Source: SPDF01 sp963812085
GTDB lineage: Bacteria; Gemmatimonadota; Gemmatimonadetes; Gemmatimonadales; GWC2-71-9
Direction of reading: 5' to 3'
DNA: 64,000 nt
NCBI GenBank assembly: GCA_963812085.1
Contig: CAWETL010000004.1
Location: forward strand, 496,001 to 560,000
Below, piece after piece: positions 55,955 through 64,000 of the stretch (the first letter of the stretch is position 1; each line of letters opens with the position of its first letter). The position numbers were made by a program, and so were the translations under genes. Below the pieces are notes generated by a model. It worked only from the letters and a program-made list of their open reading frames with translations. It did not search any database and was not told the DNA's origin.

Positions 55955-56839
55955 TTAGGGCGGCGGGGGAGGTGGAGGTGGATATGTGCTGAATTGTGGA
56001 TTGCCAACTGGTTCCTGTACTGGGCGAAGGAAGTCTTGGAAGTTGAAGTGCCCTCCAAGAAAATCTCTGAATACTATCGAAAAAGGCACGAAGATCAACA
56101 GAACATCGATGATCAAAATGGTGAAGGGACTAAGACCGCTAGAGAATAGAGCGATCAAGTTCCAGAGAATATGGTTGCACAAACCTATCAGCGGGAATAG
56201 CACAATCAGAAAGAAAGGAGTAACTCGACTGCTCTTTCCCCGAGATAACAAGACAAAAATGCCCACACCCACAAGTGCCGACCAGACAACATGCATAAAA
56301 GGAACGCTAATCCATCGCGCAACGATGAGTTCCGCTACAACACCTCCGGGAATTACTTGTCCATTTACCACTTGTCCCCTAAGCGAAGCGTAAGAGATGG
56401 TATACACAATGTTTTCGGTGATGGAGAAGCCCAAGCCCGCTGCTGCGCCCAGCAATGCTCCATACCTGCGACTGGGAATTGTCTTCCAAATGAAAACGGC
56501 GACGATGACTATGCTTAAACCTTTGAATATTTCCTCGGTGAACGGAGCAATGAAGCCTAGAAGGGCAACGTTCGTGACAGGGATGCCTGTAGCAAGTTGG
56601 GTAACAAATGAAAGACCAAAACTCAGGGTTGCAGACAGAATCAGAGCGATTATCAAGCCTTTCTTTAGAATAGCATTGGAGACTCCTTGTCTGGCGTATT
56701 CTATGCTCGTTAGATTTGCCCTTATGCCCGGAAAGAAGTTGGTTGACGGACCGTGAAAAGCCTTCTTGGCAGGCGTTTCCGAGGGGGGAGGAGGCGGAGG
56801 CGGAAAAGGATAATTTTGCTGGGCCAAATATATCTCCAA
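55955..56839 (-). CDS. PrsW-like intramembrane protease
   Basis: 294 residues, poly-Pro at both ends (PFPPPPPPPSE; YPPPPPPPP). Seven or eight TM helices with TEEIFKGL, GLGFSITENIVY and FMHVVWSAL, the PrsW motifs (EExxK, GxGFxxxEN, H) of the metal-dependent intramembrane protease family. The TTG at 56827 with GGAG six bases ahead may be the true start. Confidence 0.8.
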   Translation of the reverse strand: MEIYLAQQNYPFPPPPPPPSETPAKKAFHGPSTNFFPGIRANLTSIEYARQGVSNAILKKGLIIALILSATLSFGLSFVTQLATGIPVTNVALLGFIAPFTEEIFKGLSIVIVAVFIWKTIPSRRYGALLGAAAGLGFSITENIVYTISYASLRGQVVNGQVIPGGVVAELIVARWISVPFMHVVWSALVGVGIFVLLSRGKSSRVTPFFLIVLFPLIGLCNHILWNLIALFSSGLSPFTILIIDVLLIFVPFSIVFRDFLGGHFNFQDFLRPVQEPVGNPQFSTYPPPPPPPP

Positions 56840-56997
56840 TTACAGTTGGAGAAGAAGTGGTTTTAAGCCTTTCGAGGAGTGCCAGCTGGGAATACGAAAT
56901 TTACCATAACCGTGTGCCCATTGAGGCCACAACTGCGTAAAAAGTACTGTATAGAAAAAGCGCGCGTGCGCGCGCTACAGGTTTTTGGTTTCACGGC

Positions 56998-57336
56998 TTA
57001 CACATATTTCTGGTCGACGGGGCAATACCATCTTTGATACTGTGCAACGTAGGTCAAAGGCCCTCCGCAGGTTGGGCAAGTTGGCGTTGAACCAGATGTT
57101 GGTGGCGGTGGAGGTGACGGTTCTCTTCTTTGGACTTTAGCTCGATAGTCCCTTCTCAGGGCTGATATGCCCATAACGCATATGACCCAACCTATTATTG
57201 CAAAGACTGCTCCTACAATGGCAAAGGCGACGTGTGCAATGACCAGCAGAGACATCAACGATCCGACCAGCAGCAGAAGGAAACCCCAATAGAGTGTATC
57301 TAAACCATCTTGCGAGAAGCTCGGCATAGACGACAT
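56998..57336 (-). CDS. Two-TM protein with Pro stretch and zinc ribbon
   Basis: 112 residues. Two TM helices (~10-30 and ~32-55), basic region, PSPPPPPTS and a C-terminal ribbon CPTCGGPLTYVAQYQRWYCP shared with the PRC-barrel protein at 55433-55819. Confidence 0.75.
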   Translation of the reverse strand: MSSMPSFSQDGLDTLYWGFLLLLVGSLMSLLVIAHVAFAIVGAVFAIIGWVICVMGISALRRDYRAKVQRREPSPPPPPTSGSTPTCPTCGGPLTYVAQYQRWYCPVDQKYV

Positions 57337-57469
57337 TTTTGTGCCTCAATTGTTAGTCCTTTGGTTTTAGTATATAAGTTTTGCATTGGACGATACTTAA
57401 CCACGCGCCTCGGTTCATGCTTATTTACTTTCGAATGGTAAGACAATCGATCCAATTCGGCAAAGACGC

Positions 57470-58202
57470 CTAAGCTCGCTTCCTTCGCCTGAAAAGCAAG
57501 TATCCTACAACGCACAACAGTATTCCCAGCGGAATCAGCAGATACGGCAGCCAAGTGAGTATTGGCACTTTGAAACCAAGCTGGAGATCAGCGTTGACTC
57601 CACTTGAACCATCTGCATTCATCAAGACGATCATCTTCATTCCTGCGCTTTGTTCCCAAGTGGGATCCCAATAGATAGTTGCTGTATCAGCGGTAACAAC
57701 GGACTCTATCCAAAAACTTTCATCTGCAGGAGCACGAGCTGGAGCACCTTGATGCACAATTTTGGTTGAAGGAACACCTATTTCGGCATAGTAAGGATCA
57801 ACCCACCAGTGCCATCCTTGATCAGGCGTTTCATACCGGAACTGATCTACGTACGCTGCTCCATCTGAAGCCTCAGTCCATCCGGCGAAAACTTGTTTTC
57901 CGGAATCAACCGCCGTAGACAAACCATTTGGTTTCGGCAATGTTATCATCACCCAACCAGCCGAAGGATCCCGTCGACTGCAGAGGCGCGACCCACAAAA
58001 CAAAGGCGTTAGCGGAACTCCGAACTTCATAAACATTGCTGATGGCGTAACCCTCTGCATCTGTCCCCGCATTATAGTAGAGAACTGCTGCTCCGCCTGC
58101 AATTGCCACAATTCCCAAAATGATGAGTAGTAAGCCCACAATCAGTAACAATATTCTTTTTCTTTTGCCACTTCCAACCACTGAAGTCTTTCCAGCATTC
58201 AA
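57470..58202 (-). pseudogene. Two-TM membrane protein split by a frameshift
   Basis: From the ATG at 58202: MNAGKTSVVGSGKRKRILLL, TM helix, then an outer segment to LQSTG; the other frame continues DPSAGWVMITLPKPNG...TWLPYLLIPLGILLCVVGYL and a basic end. One extra or lost base near 57968 breaks the gene. Restored length ~244 residues with TM helices at both ends. Confidence 0.7.
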
Positions 58203-58458
58203 ATTTTTTCTCCCCTGAAAATCACTATCAAACGTTTCAGTATAAAAGCCCTGTCAAAAGATAGTGGTTCCAAAGAAGCTTAAATTGCTAGAAGTGGCAT
58301 CTACATGAATCGAAAGCTCATCATCTCAAAAATATCCAAAACCCATTTGGAATAGTATCTATACAGTCACAAAGAAAAAAAAGTAATTTTAGCGAATCAA
58401 TTCGCTTTTCTTTGCAGTTTTTGCCGCATCTATTGGGGTTGTTTTGTTCCCGCTCTTC

Positions 58459-58890
58459 TCAAACTCCAAGAGAATTTGCTGCCAGCAAGAGGTAGATACC
58501 AGCAATCAACGCGATTAGACCTAAGATTATTCCGATTGCGCCGCCTATCTTCTGTTTCTTGTTATATGCCATTGCACCCAAGACAATCGCGACGAAGCCA
58601 AAAATGAATGCCCCTATGAGTATCGGTATGAAAAGCGCAATAAGGCCGATTATGATGCTTGCTATGGCAAATAGGTTTCCGTTTTTCTTTCCCGAATCCG
58701 TCATTTGTTGTGGCTGAGGAATAGGTTGATAGTAAGGTTGCTGTTGAGGTGGCGGTGGTGGGGGAGCAGCGTATTGCTGCGCAGTAGGTGCGGTGGTTAA
58801 CTCTTGTTGTGCGCCGCATTCAGAGCAAAATCGCACTGTCGGAGACAATTCAGCGCCGCAGTTTGAACAATATCTTTTTCTTGTGGACAT
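58459..58890 (-). CDS. Zinc-ribbon, Pro-rich, DUF4190-like membrane protein
   Basis: 143 residues. N-terminal ribbon YCSNCGAELSPTVRFCSECG, Pro/Gln stretch (APPPPPPQQQPYY), then two or three TM helices typical of DUF4190 (IASIIIGLIALFIP...GGAIGIILGLIALI). Start ATG at 58890. Confidence 0.8.
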   Translation of the reverse strand: MSTRKRYCSNCGAELSPTVRFCSECGAQQELTTAPTAQQYAAPPPPPPQQQPYYQPIPQPQQMTDSGKKNGNLFAIASIIIGLIALFIPILIGAFIFGFVAIVLGAMAYNKKQKIGGAIGIILGLIALIAGIYLLLAANSLGV

Positions 58891-59155
58891 ATCAAACCCT
58901 GTGGCTTTCACATTTGTTGCAATTTGTATTTAAGCTTAAACCCTTCTACGCAATTCTATTCTCTACAAGCAGATCGCGGGCTAAAATATTGTAGATAAAA
59001 GGGTCTCAGCGTCTTGATTTAGAATACACTACTAACCAATGACTTCCCCGCAGCTCCGGCAAACCAATAGCTAGCATAAATCTTTCGTTTTTGACAACAT
59101 TTGGAAAAACATAAAACCAATTCGACTGAAGTAGCAATCAGCAGGAGGATAAACT

Positions 59156-59374
59156 TTGGCCTCAGGTCGTCGAGAAGCCCTGTTGTTTGGGATTCTGCTG
59201 CTTGCCGGCAGATTAGCATGGCTTGCGGCCTTCGTCTTAGTTCCAGACTTCCTGTACGGGGCATCGCTTTTTGGCGGCATATTTGGAGTGCTAGCGCCAT
59301 TTGGTCTAATCATCTTAGGCGCTCTACTGATTTGTGCCAGCGTTGCCGACACACGAAAAAAGAAAAACACGTAG
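59156..59374 (+). CDS. Small two-TM membrane protein
   Basis: 72 residues with two TM helices and a basic C-terminus. TTG start, but a perfect AGGAGG site at 59143-59148, seven bases ahead, supports a real gene. Not recognised. Confidence 0.7.
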   Translation: MASGRREALLFGILLLAGRLAWLAAFVLVPDFLYGASLFGGIFGVLAPFGLIILGALLICASVADTRKKKNT

Positions 59375-59567
59375 AGTTAATTACTTAGACCTTCTGGGGC
59401 TGTTTCAGCTGTGCATCTCTGCAGAGACTGGACAATTGGCTTAAGATAGTTTGTCGCGATTGAAAAAACTTGATAGCCATATTAGCCGAATTCAACTTGT
59501 TTCCCTTTTCGATAAGCTTTTAAACAAAATCAAATGTAATTCCAAATTGGAGTAGGGAGAGAAAAAT

Positions 59568-61352
59568 ATGCAAAAGAAATTCTTAAGGCATATTCTACCT
59601 AAGAAACCGCTTGGGAACAGGCGTTATGTTTTGGTTTTCTTCTCAATTGTTCTGCTAGCCTCCTTCTTCGTCTTTCTGACAACTCAGCCCTTTTCAAAGG
59701 CGCAAACAAACGAGACATTAGCTTCGCAGTATGCGCCTGTCCTTCACTCTACAGCAGGCGAAAAATTCTACCCCACCACTGTGGATTACGTTATGGGAAG
59801 CTGCGAACTTAAACAACGTGTTTCTTCAGGCTCGCCAGTAGTTATCGACGCTTCACCTACACCAGAAACTTTGGGAACGTTCACGCAGGACAATTTGTAT
59901 CTTGATAATTCACTGTTAACCCTGGAGAACATAGCTGCTGACTACTCCAGCAAAACCAGCAGCCTAGGGTACACAGCATATGTTCACGTTGTGGATGGCG
60001 CTTCAGGCAAGACCATTCAGTTCTGGCTTCTTTACGCCTTCAACAATGGGCCTTTGAATGACCACCAGGGAGATTGGGAAGTAATACAGGTATTTCTAGA
60101 TTCATCTGGCTCTCCCATAGAAGTTCTGCTTTCGCAGCATGGCAGCGGAGAAAATGCCGTCTGGAATGACGTTGAAAAGGTTGACGGTCACCCAGTTGTT
60201 TATGTAGCACAAGGTTCTCACGCTAACTTCTTCCGAGCCTACCAAGGAAAAATCGGAATAGAAAACGACCTCGTCGGGAATGATGGCAAAACCATCGCAC
60301 CTGCCGATCTACAACTTGTAATGCTAGGCGAACCAGGGCAATCCGGTCAAAATTGGCTATCTTATAGTGGTCGCTGGGGATATTGGGGGACTGACCAGGA
60401 AGTGCTCTTAGGTCGAGCTGGACCGTTGGGTCCGGTTTTCAACCAAGAAGGAACCAGGTGGGCTCAACCCGAACAGTACTTGGCTTCAACATTTTCAGTT
60501 GACAGCAATTACTTCATACTTGCCTGGTTCGTCGCGAATTTCCTGCTTTTGTTCCTAATTTACTTCGCTGCAAGAGCAGCCTGGAAGGGCTGGAGCATCA
60601 TTAGAATGCACAAGAAAGACGGGCTAAGAGTTCGTAGCTTTCTAAGAGGCCGCGGAGGAATCGGATTAATAATTGGCCTCATATCTGTCTTTATCGCTTT
60701 CCTTGCATTATTCCTTCCATGGTACACCATAACCGCGTCGTCGGAAACGGGTGCGCTATCACAAATTGGAGGCACAACGTTGATGACAATCGACGGCGTC
60801 CACGGAGTAATAGTAAACACATTCTTCGCAGGTGTAACCTCTGACTCAAGCTCCGGATATATGAATATCTTTTCGGCACAATTACCTTTCGCAATTATTC
60901 TGGGTGTAGGAGTAATACTTCTTGTTCTGGATGTGATTGGAGTAAAGAGCGGCAGAAGCATGGGCAAGAAACTAATGATTGGCGTAATATCAACGCTGCT
61001 ACCAGTTATCCTCATTTTAGTGTTCGTTTCTCAACTTCCATCTTTCCTGCCCTTCGCATACGGACTGTTTCCAGGACAAAGCATTCCACCGCAAGTCGCT
61101 GACACCATAAACTCAATTGCCGCTAGTCCAATTCGCGGCACCGGAATCTCAGTAATGCCAGTAATCGGCTTGACCTCAGTTGCCTGGGGCTTAGACATAG
61201 GTGCATTTCTATTCATCGTTGCCGCAGCGCTAAAGCTAGCAGGCGGGATAATAATGTACACCACACCAGAACTGCAAAGAACTCCAGCAAAACAAGAGAA
61301 TCAGCCACCAATACAAGATCGGCCACTTCCACCTCCTCCACCACAGACCTGA
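59568..61352 (+). CDS. Vps62-like domain fused to TM region, poly-Pro tail
   Basis: 594 residues. Signal/TM (~20-45), then a Vps62/DUF946-like beta-sandwich (ASQYAPVLHSTAGEKFYPTT, NDHQGDWEVIQVFL, YVAQGSHANFF) to ~300, then four or more TM helices (~310-560) and PLPPPPPQT at the end. The outer domain may bind lipid or glycan. GTAGGGAG precedes the ATG. Confidence 0.8.
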   Translation: MQKKFLRHILPKKPLGNRRYVLVFFSIVLLASFFVFLTTQPFSKAQTNETLASQYAPVLHSTAGEKFYPTTVDYVMGSCELKQRVSSGSPVVIDASPTPETLGTFTQDNLYLDNSLLTLENIAADYSSKTSSLGYTAYVHVVDGASGKTIQFWLLYAFNNGPLNDHQGDWEVIQVFLDSSGSPIEVLLSQHGSGENAVWNDVEKVDGHPVVYVAQGSHANFFRAYQGKIGIENDLVGNDGKTIAPADLQLVMLGEPGQSGQNWLSYSGRWGYWGTDQEVLLGRAGPLGPVFNQEGTRWAQPEQYLASTFSVDSNYFILAWFVANFLLLFLIYFAARAAWKGWSIIRMHKKDGLRVRSFLRGRGGIGLIIGLISVFIAFLALFLPWYTITASSETGALSQIGGTTLMTIDGVHGVIVNTFFAGVTSDSSSGYMNIFSAQLPFAIILGVGVILLVLDVIGVKSGRSMGKKLMIGVISTLLPVILILVFVSQLPSFLPFAYGLFPGQSIPPQVADTINSIAASPIRGTGISVMPVIGLTSVAWGLDIGAFLFIVAAALKLAGGIIMYTTPELQRTPAKQENQPPIQDRPLPPPPPQT

Positions 61353-61639
61353 GCATACTTATGGAAGTCTAAAATGGGGCAGACGATAAACTGCCTACTC
61401 GAAGATCACTGAGGGAGAAAGATGACCCACGCTCGACCCCTATTTGCCTACGTTGGGTAAAACGGGTCCTTAATTCCAAGATAGCTGGAATATTAAATAT
61501 GTTAATTGGGGAGTACAAGTTTTTGTTTAATCTTTTTTTAGAAATATGTGCTTCACAAATTATAGTGCGCCAGTAAATCCTGGTGTTAAACAAGGCTTAT
61601 ATTAAGAATTGGAGCATAGAAAACTTGGGGAGTATTCTC

Positions 61640-63088
61640 TTGAGAATCAGAGTTTGGACGTTTTTCTTGATTCTGGTGATAAGTTTAAGCTTAGCAGCTT
61701 TGGCGTATGCTGAAACCGGAAGTGTATACTTCAAAGAGGAATTCAACTATGCCAGCTTGGACAAGATGCAAGAGGCAGGCTGGACATTGCAGCGCCCCGC
61801 AGGAATCAGCGTTAGCTCTGGAACAGTAGTCCTAGACGGTGTCGGGGGAGACTGTGCAATTCACTACTCTAAGAACTTCCCAACAGGGAAATACGATTGG
61901 AAAGCCGAAGTAAAATGCGTGTGGCTGGGCCACGGTCACAGCGTTTTAAGCGTCTTCGTCGCGACTGAGCATCACGCCTATGGCTGGGCTGCGGACGGTT
62001 ACTACAACTATTTTTCGTTCTACCGGGACAGCAAAAAGATTCTCCAATTTGGAACTTACCAAGAGAAAGCCAAACAATACGTTGCCTTAACTATGATTAG
62101 GCAAGCAAACACCTTTTCTTTCTACTTCAATGGAGTGCTTCAGAACACCTACATTGAGGAAGACACCCAGCCGTCTGCCGTGACGGGTTTGGACCTGGTT
62201 TCTCCCTGGCAAGGAGACGCAAAATATGACTATCTCCAGATTGGAGAAACAAACGCCGCATTTGCATCGTCAGAGCCTGTTATATCAACGGGCAGTTTTC
62301 CCATGGTTCCTGTTCTTGTTGGGGGCGGAGTTATTGCCACCCTTGTAGGAGGCGTTCTAGTATATTATTATGTGATAGTTGGGGGAGGCGTTGGCGGAGG
62401 AGGTGGCTCAGGGCCTGGAAGCGGCTCACCGGATAGTGGATCACCAGATACCGGATCACCCGCAGGTAAGCCCCCTGGCATTGTCACCGCCGGAACTGGT
62501 CCAGGCGGACCGCCAACAGCTCCTTTTGCAACTCCAACTACAGCTCCTTTTACGACTCCAACTACAGCTCCTTTTACGACTCCAACTACAGCTCCAGGTA
62601 CAGTACCAACAACAGCTCCCTATACTACACCAACAACAGCCCCAGGAACAACCCCAACCACGGCTCCCTTTACAGCACCAACAACAGCCCCCTTTACGAC
62701 TCCAACCACAGCTCCCGGCACGACTCCAACCACAGCTCCCGGCACGTCACCCACGACTGCGCCCTATTCGGCGCCAACGTCAGCTCCAGGTACAGTACCA
62801 ACAACAGCTCCCTATACTACACCAACAACAGCCCCAGGAACAGCTCCCACAACTGCCTCTCAAATAATTCCCACACCACCACCGACGCCATCCATCAACA
62901 CTGCATCCAAAATCATAACCGAATACTTCAAAGGCGCCTGGAAAAACAGCATCGTCTCAAAAAGCACAATTATTAGTCAACTAACGAATTTGGGAATGAG
63001 CAATGCAGATGCTCAGAAGGTAATTGACAAGCTAGTAAAAGACGGAATAATCAAATTGACTAAACCCGGGTACTACACTGCAGTATAA
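61640..63088 (+). CDS. Membrane protein with outer beta-sandwich and inner winged-helix domain
   Basis: 482 residues. Signal/TM (~3-24), outer LamG/concanavalin-like domain (~30-210, VYFKEEFNYASLDKMQEAGW), TM (~235-255, VPVLVGGGVIATLVGGVLVY), Gly/Ser/Pro then PTTAP repeats (~300-420) and a C-terminal ~65-residue winged-helix-like domain (SKSTIISQLTNLGMSNADAQ...LTKPGYY). TTG at 61640 with GGGGAG seven bases ahead. Confidence 0.72.
   Translation: MRIRVWTFFLILVISLSLAALAYAETGSVYFKEEFNYASLDKMQEAGWTLQRPAGISVSSGTVVLDGVGGDCAIHYSKNFPTGKYDWKAEVKCVWLGHGHSVLSVFVATEHHAYGWAADGYYNYFSFYRDSKKILQFGTYQEKAKQYVALTMIRQANTFSFYFNGVLQNTYIEEDTQPSAVTGLDLVSPWQGDAKYDYLQIGETNAAFASSEPVISTGSFPMVPVLVGGGVIATLVGGVLVYYYVIVGGGVGGGGGSGPGSGSPDSGSPDTGSPAGKPPGIVTAGTGPGGPPTAPFATPTTAPFTTPTTAPFTTPTTAPGTVPTTAPYTTPTTAPGTTPTTAPFTAPTTAPFTTPTTAPGTTPTTAPGTSPTTAPYSAPTSAPGTVPTTAPYTTPTTAPGTAPTTASQIIPTPPPTPSINTASKIITEYFKGAWKNSIVSKSTIISQLTNLGMSNADAQKVIDKLVKDGIIKLTKPGYYTAV
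62516..62862 (+). repeat. PTTAP-coding tandem repeats
   Basis: About 15 repeats of ~24 bp coding P-T-T-A-P-x-T/x units. Variation mostly at third positions and the spacer residue. Confidence 0.75.
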
Positions 63089-63460
63089 AGCCACACCAGA
63101 GTTAGGCTTGTATTATGTTTCTAGCGCGCGACAAAGCCAACACAAAATAGAACACGGAACTCAAAAATATTCATGCAAAAACAATCCAAAACACACCAAC
63201 CACCGAAAACTACGACGAATCGAGGTTCAAATTAACCCCTGATTCTTTCATTGAGCTCGAGAAGAAATCTGAACTGAAATCAACCAACAGCTTGATTAGA
63301 AGAAGGTTTTTGGAAGCCAGACGTTTCCACAGTTCCTGCTGGCTCTTTCCCCGAAAGAAACTAAAGCATTTTCATATTAATGCTGTAATAATGGTCTTCT
63401 TAGTCAGATAACAAAGGTTAATATTACTTTCATAAATAAAGTGGCTATGGAGAAGTCAAC
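63089..63460. other. Intergenic region before the histone gene
   Basis: About 370 bp. One frame reads ...RFKLTPDSFIELEKKSELKS without a start codon, perhaps a gene remnant. AT-rich DNA at 63417-63440 holds the histone promoter. Confidence 0.45.
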
Positions 63461-63700
63461 ATGGTCGCATCAGAAATAGCTGCATCTGCTACGCACAGAT
63501 TTTGCAAAAAAGCTGGCGCCGACAGAGTAAGTGAAGCAGCTGCAAAAGAGCTTGCAAAAGCACTTGAAGGTATTGGTGCAAAGATTGCTAAAGAAGCACT
63601 TGATTATGCTGTGCACGCCGGAAGAAAAACCATCAAAACGGAAGATATTAAGATCGCTACTAGAAAAGTCACAGGAAAATTGTTCTTCGACTACTACTAA
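63461..63700 (+). CDS. Archaeal histone
   Basis: 79 residues, a single histone fold: helix RVSEAAAKELAKALEGIGAK and IKTEDIKIATRKV; ends in LFFDYY. Binds and wraps DNA as a dimer or polymer. GGAG lies upstream of the ATG. Confidence 0.95.
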   Translation: MVASEIAASATHRFCKKAGADRVSEAAAKELAKALEGIGAKIAKEALDYAVHAGRKTIKTEDIKIATRKVTGKLFFDYY

Positions 63701-63806
63701 AAGAAGATTTCTTCAAAGTATTCTTTGGCGTTGGTCTAAGTCCTCTGGCCCAAATCAAAAAATGAAACCCTTGAAAAGATACTGGTAAACATAATCCAAT
63801 ATTGAG

Positions 63807-64000
63807 ATGAAGATTAAGCGCGCTATTCTTTTAACCAATTATGATTATTGTATTCCTGAGTGTGGCGGGCAGGTTCGTATGAGGAAAAAGGGTTTGGATG
63901 AGAAAGAAGGCTCTTACCAAAAAATGGTCGACATAGCCAACGCAGCCGACAAAGGAACAAGCACGCTATGTTCTATGGGATCCACAAAACAATTGCCGTT
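63807..64000 (+). CDS. Hypothetical protein, 3'-truncated by window edge
   Basis: 64 residues visible: MKIKRAILLTNYDYCIPECG, then a polar helical part. Open to the window end. Not recognised. Confidence 0.5.
   Translation, partial: MKIKRAILLTNYDYCIPECGGQVRMRKKGLDEKEGSYQKMVDIANAADKGTSTLCSMGSTKQLP

Noticed and set aside
62516..62862. PTTAP repeats as ESCRT late-domain motifs
   Set aside because: Low-complexity linker; the motif arises by repeat composition, and no ESCRT gene is seen in the window.
62379..62867. Gln/Leu/Pro-rich alternative frame
   Set aside because: Shadow of the PTTAP repeats.
1..64000. CRISPR arrays, rRNA genes, insertion sequences with transposase
   Set aside because: No regularly spaced repeats, no rRNA-like blocks and no transposase catalytic motifs were seen.

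Overview
The window is archaeal DNA, most likely from an uncultured Thermoproteota lineage such as Candidatus Bathyarchaeia. It encodes an archaeal histone, a small-subunit-type (AEP) primase, a geranylgeranyl-reductase-family flavoprotein, stand-alone Lrp ligand-binding domains, dolichol-phosphate-sugar-synthase-like glycosyltransferases, a PRC-barrel protein and a PrsW protein. Many TTG and GTG starts follow GGAGG or GGTG sites, and AT-rich TATA-like boxes sit 30-40 nt before starts. The lineage is inferred; no rRNA gene and no complete tRNA is present.

Layout. 0-6.2 kb: surface glycosylation operon (two paralogous GT-C membrane proteins around a GT2 and a GT4 enzyme). 6.2-12.1 kb: small genes, a broken HTH repeat copy, two Lrp-type domains, an (alpha/alpha)6 glycoside hydrolase and a membrane-anchored HtrA-like protease. 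12.4-21.3 kb: the most notable region, a putative radical-SAM RiPP locus. It has four small peptides with an NHLP-like leader; two carry a conserved CANGGPCG core and a third has a Gly/Pro-rich tail. These are followed by two SPASM-type radical SAM enzymes, a B12-binding radical SAM enzyme and a contractile-tail-tube (gp19)-like protein in one tight operon. 21.7-23.6 kb: a divergent PriS-like primase with a small partner. 23.6-29.4 kb: complete oligopeptide ABC importer (OppF, D, C, B, A order on the minus strand). 29.5-34 kb: two ABC-2 exporters. 34-45.3 kb: geranylgeranyl reductase, intact HTH repeat copy, small membrane proteins, phosphatase, thioredoxin, flavodoxin, CPSF-like nuclease, CorA. 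45.7-48.6 kb: a PadR-controlled ABC-2 exporter with a palindrome between the divergent genes. 48.8-55.2 kb: SIMPL, DUF2148 and surface proteins. 53-63 kb: an unusual run of membrane proteins that combine signal or TM segments, zinc ribbons and poly-proline tails, ending with a probable membrane-tethered winged-helix protein. 63.4 kb to the end: histone and a gene running off the edge.

Four genes appear split by single-base frameshifts (near 6,345, 6,951, 54,655 and 57,968), and one permease lacks a canonical start. Either decay or assembly error could explain this. Two local duplications are clear: a 260-bp near-identical segment inside two holin-like genes, and a 395-bp HTH-gene repeat with a conserved upstream flank.
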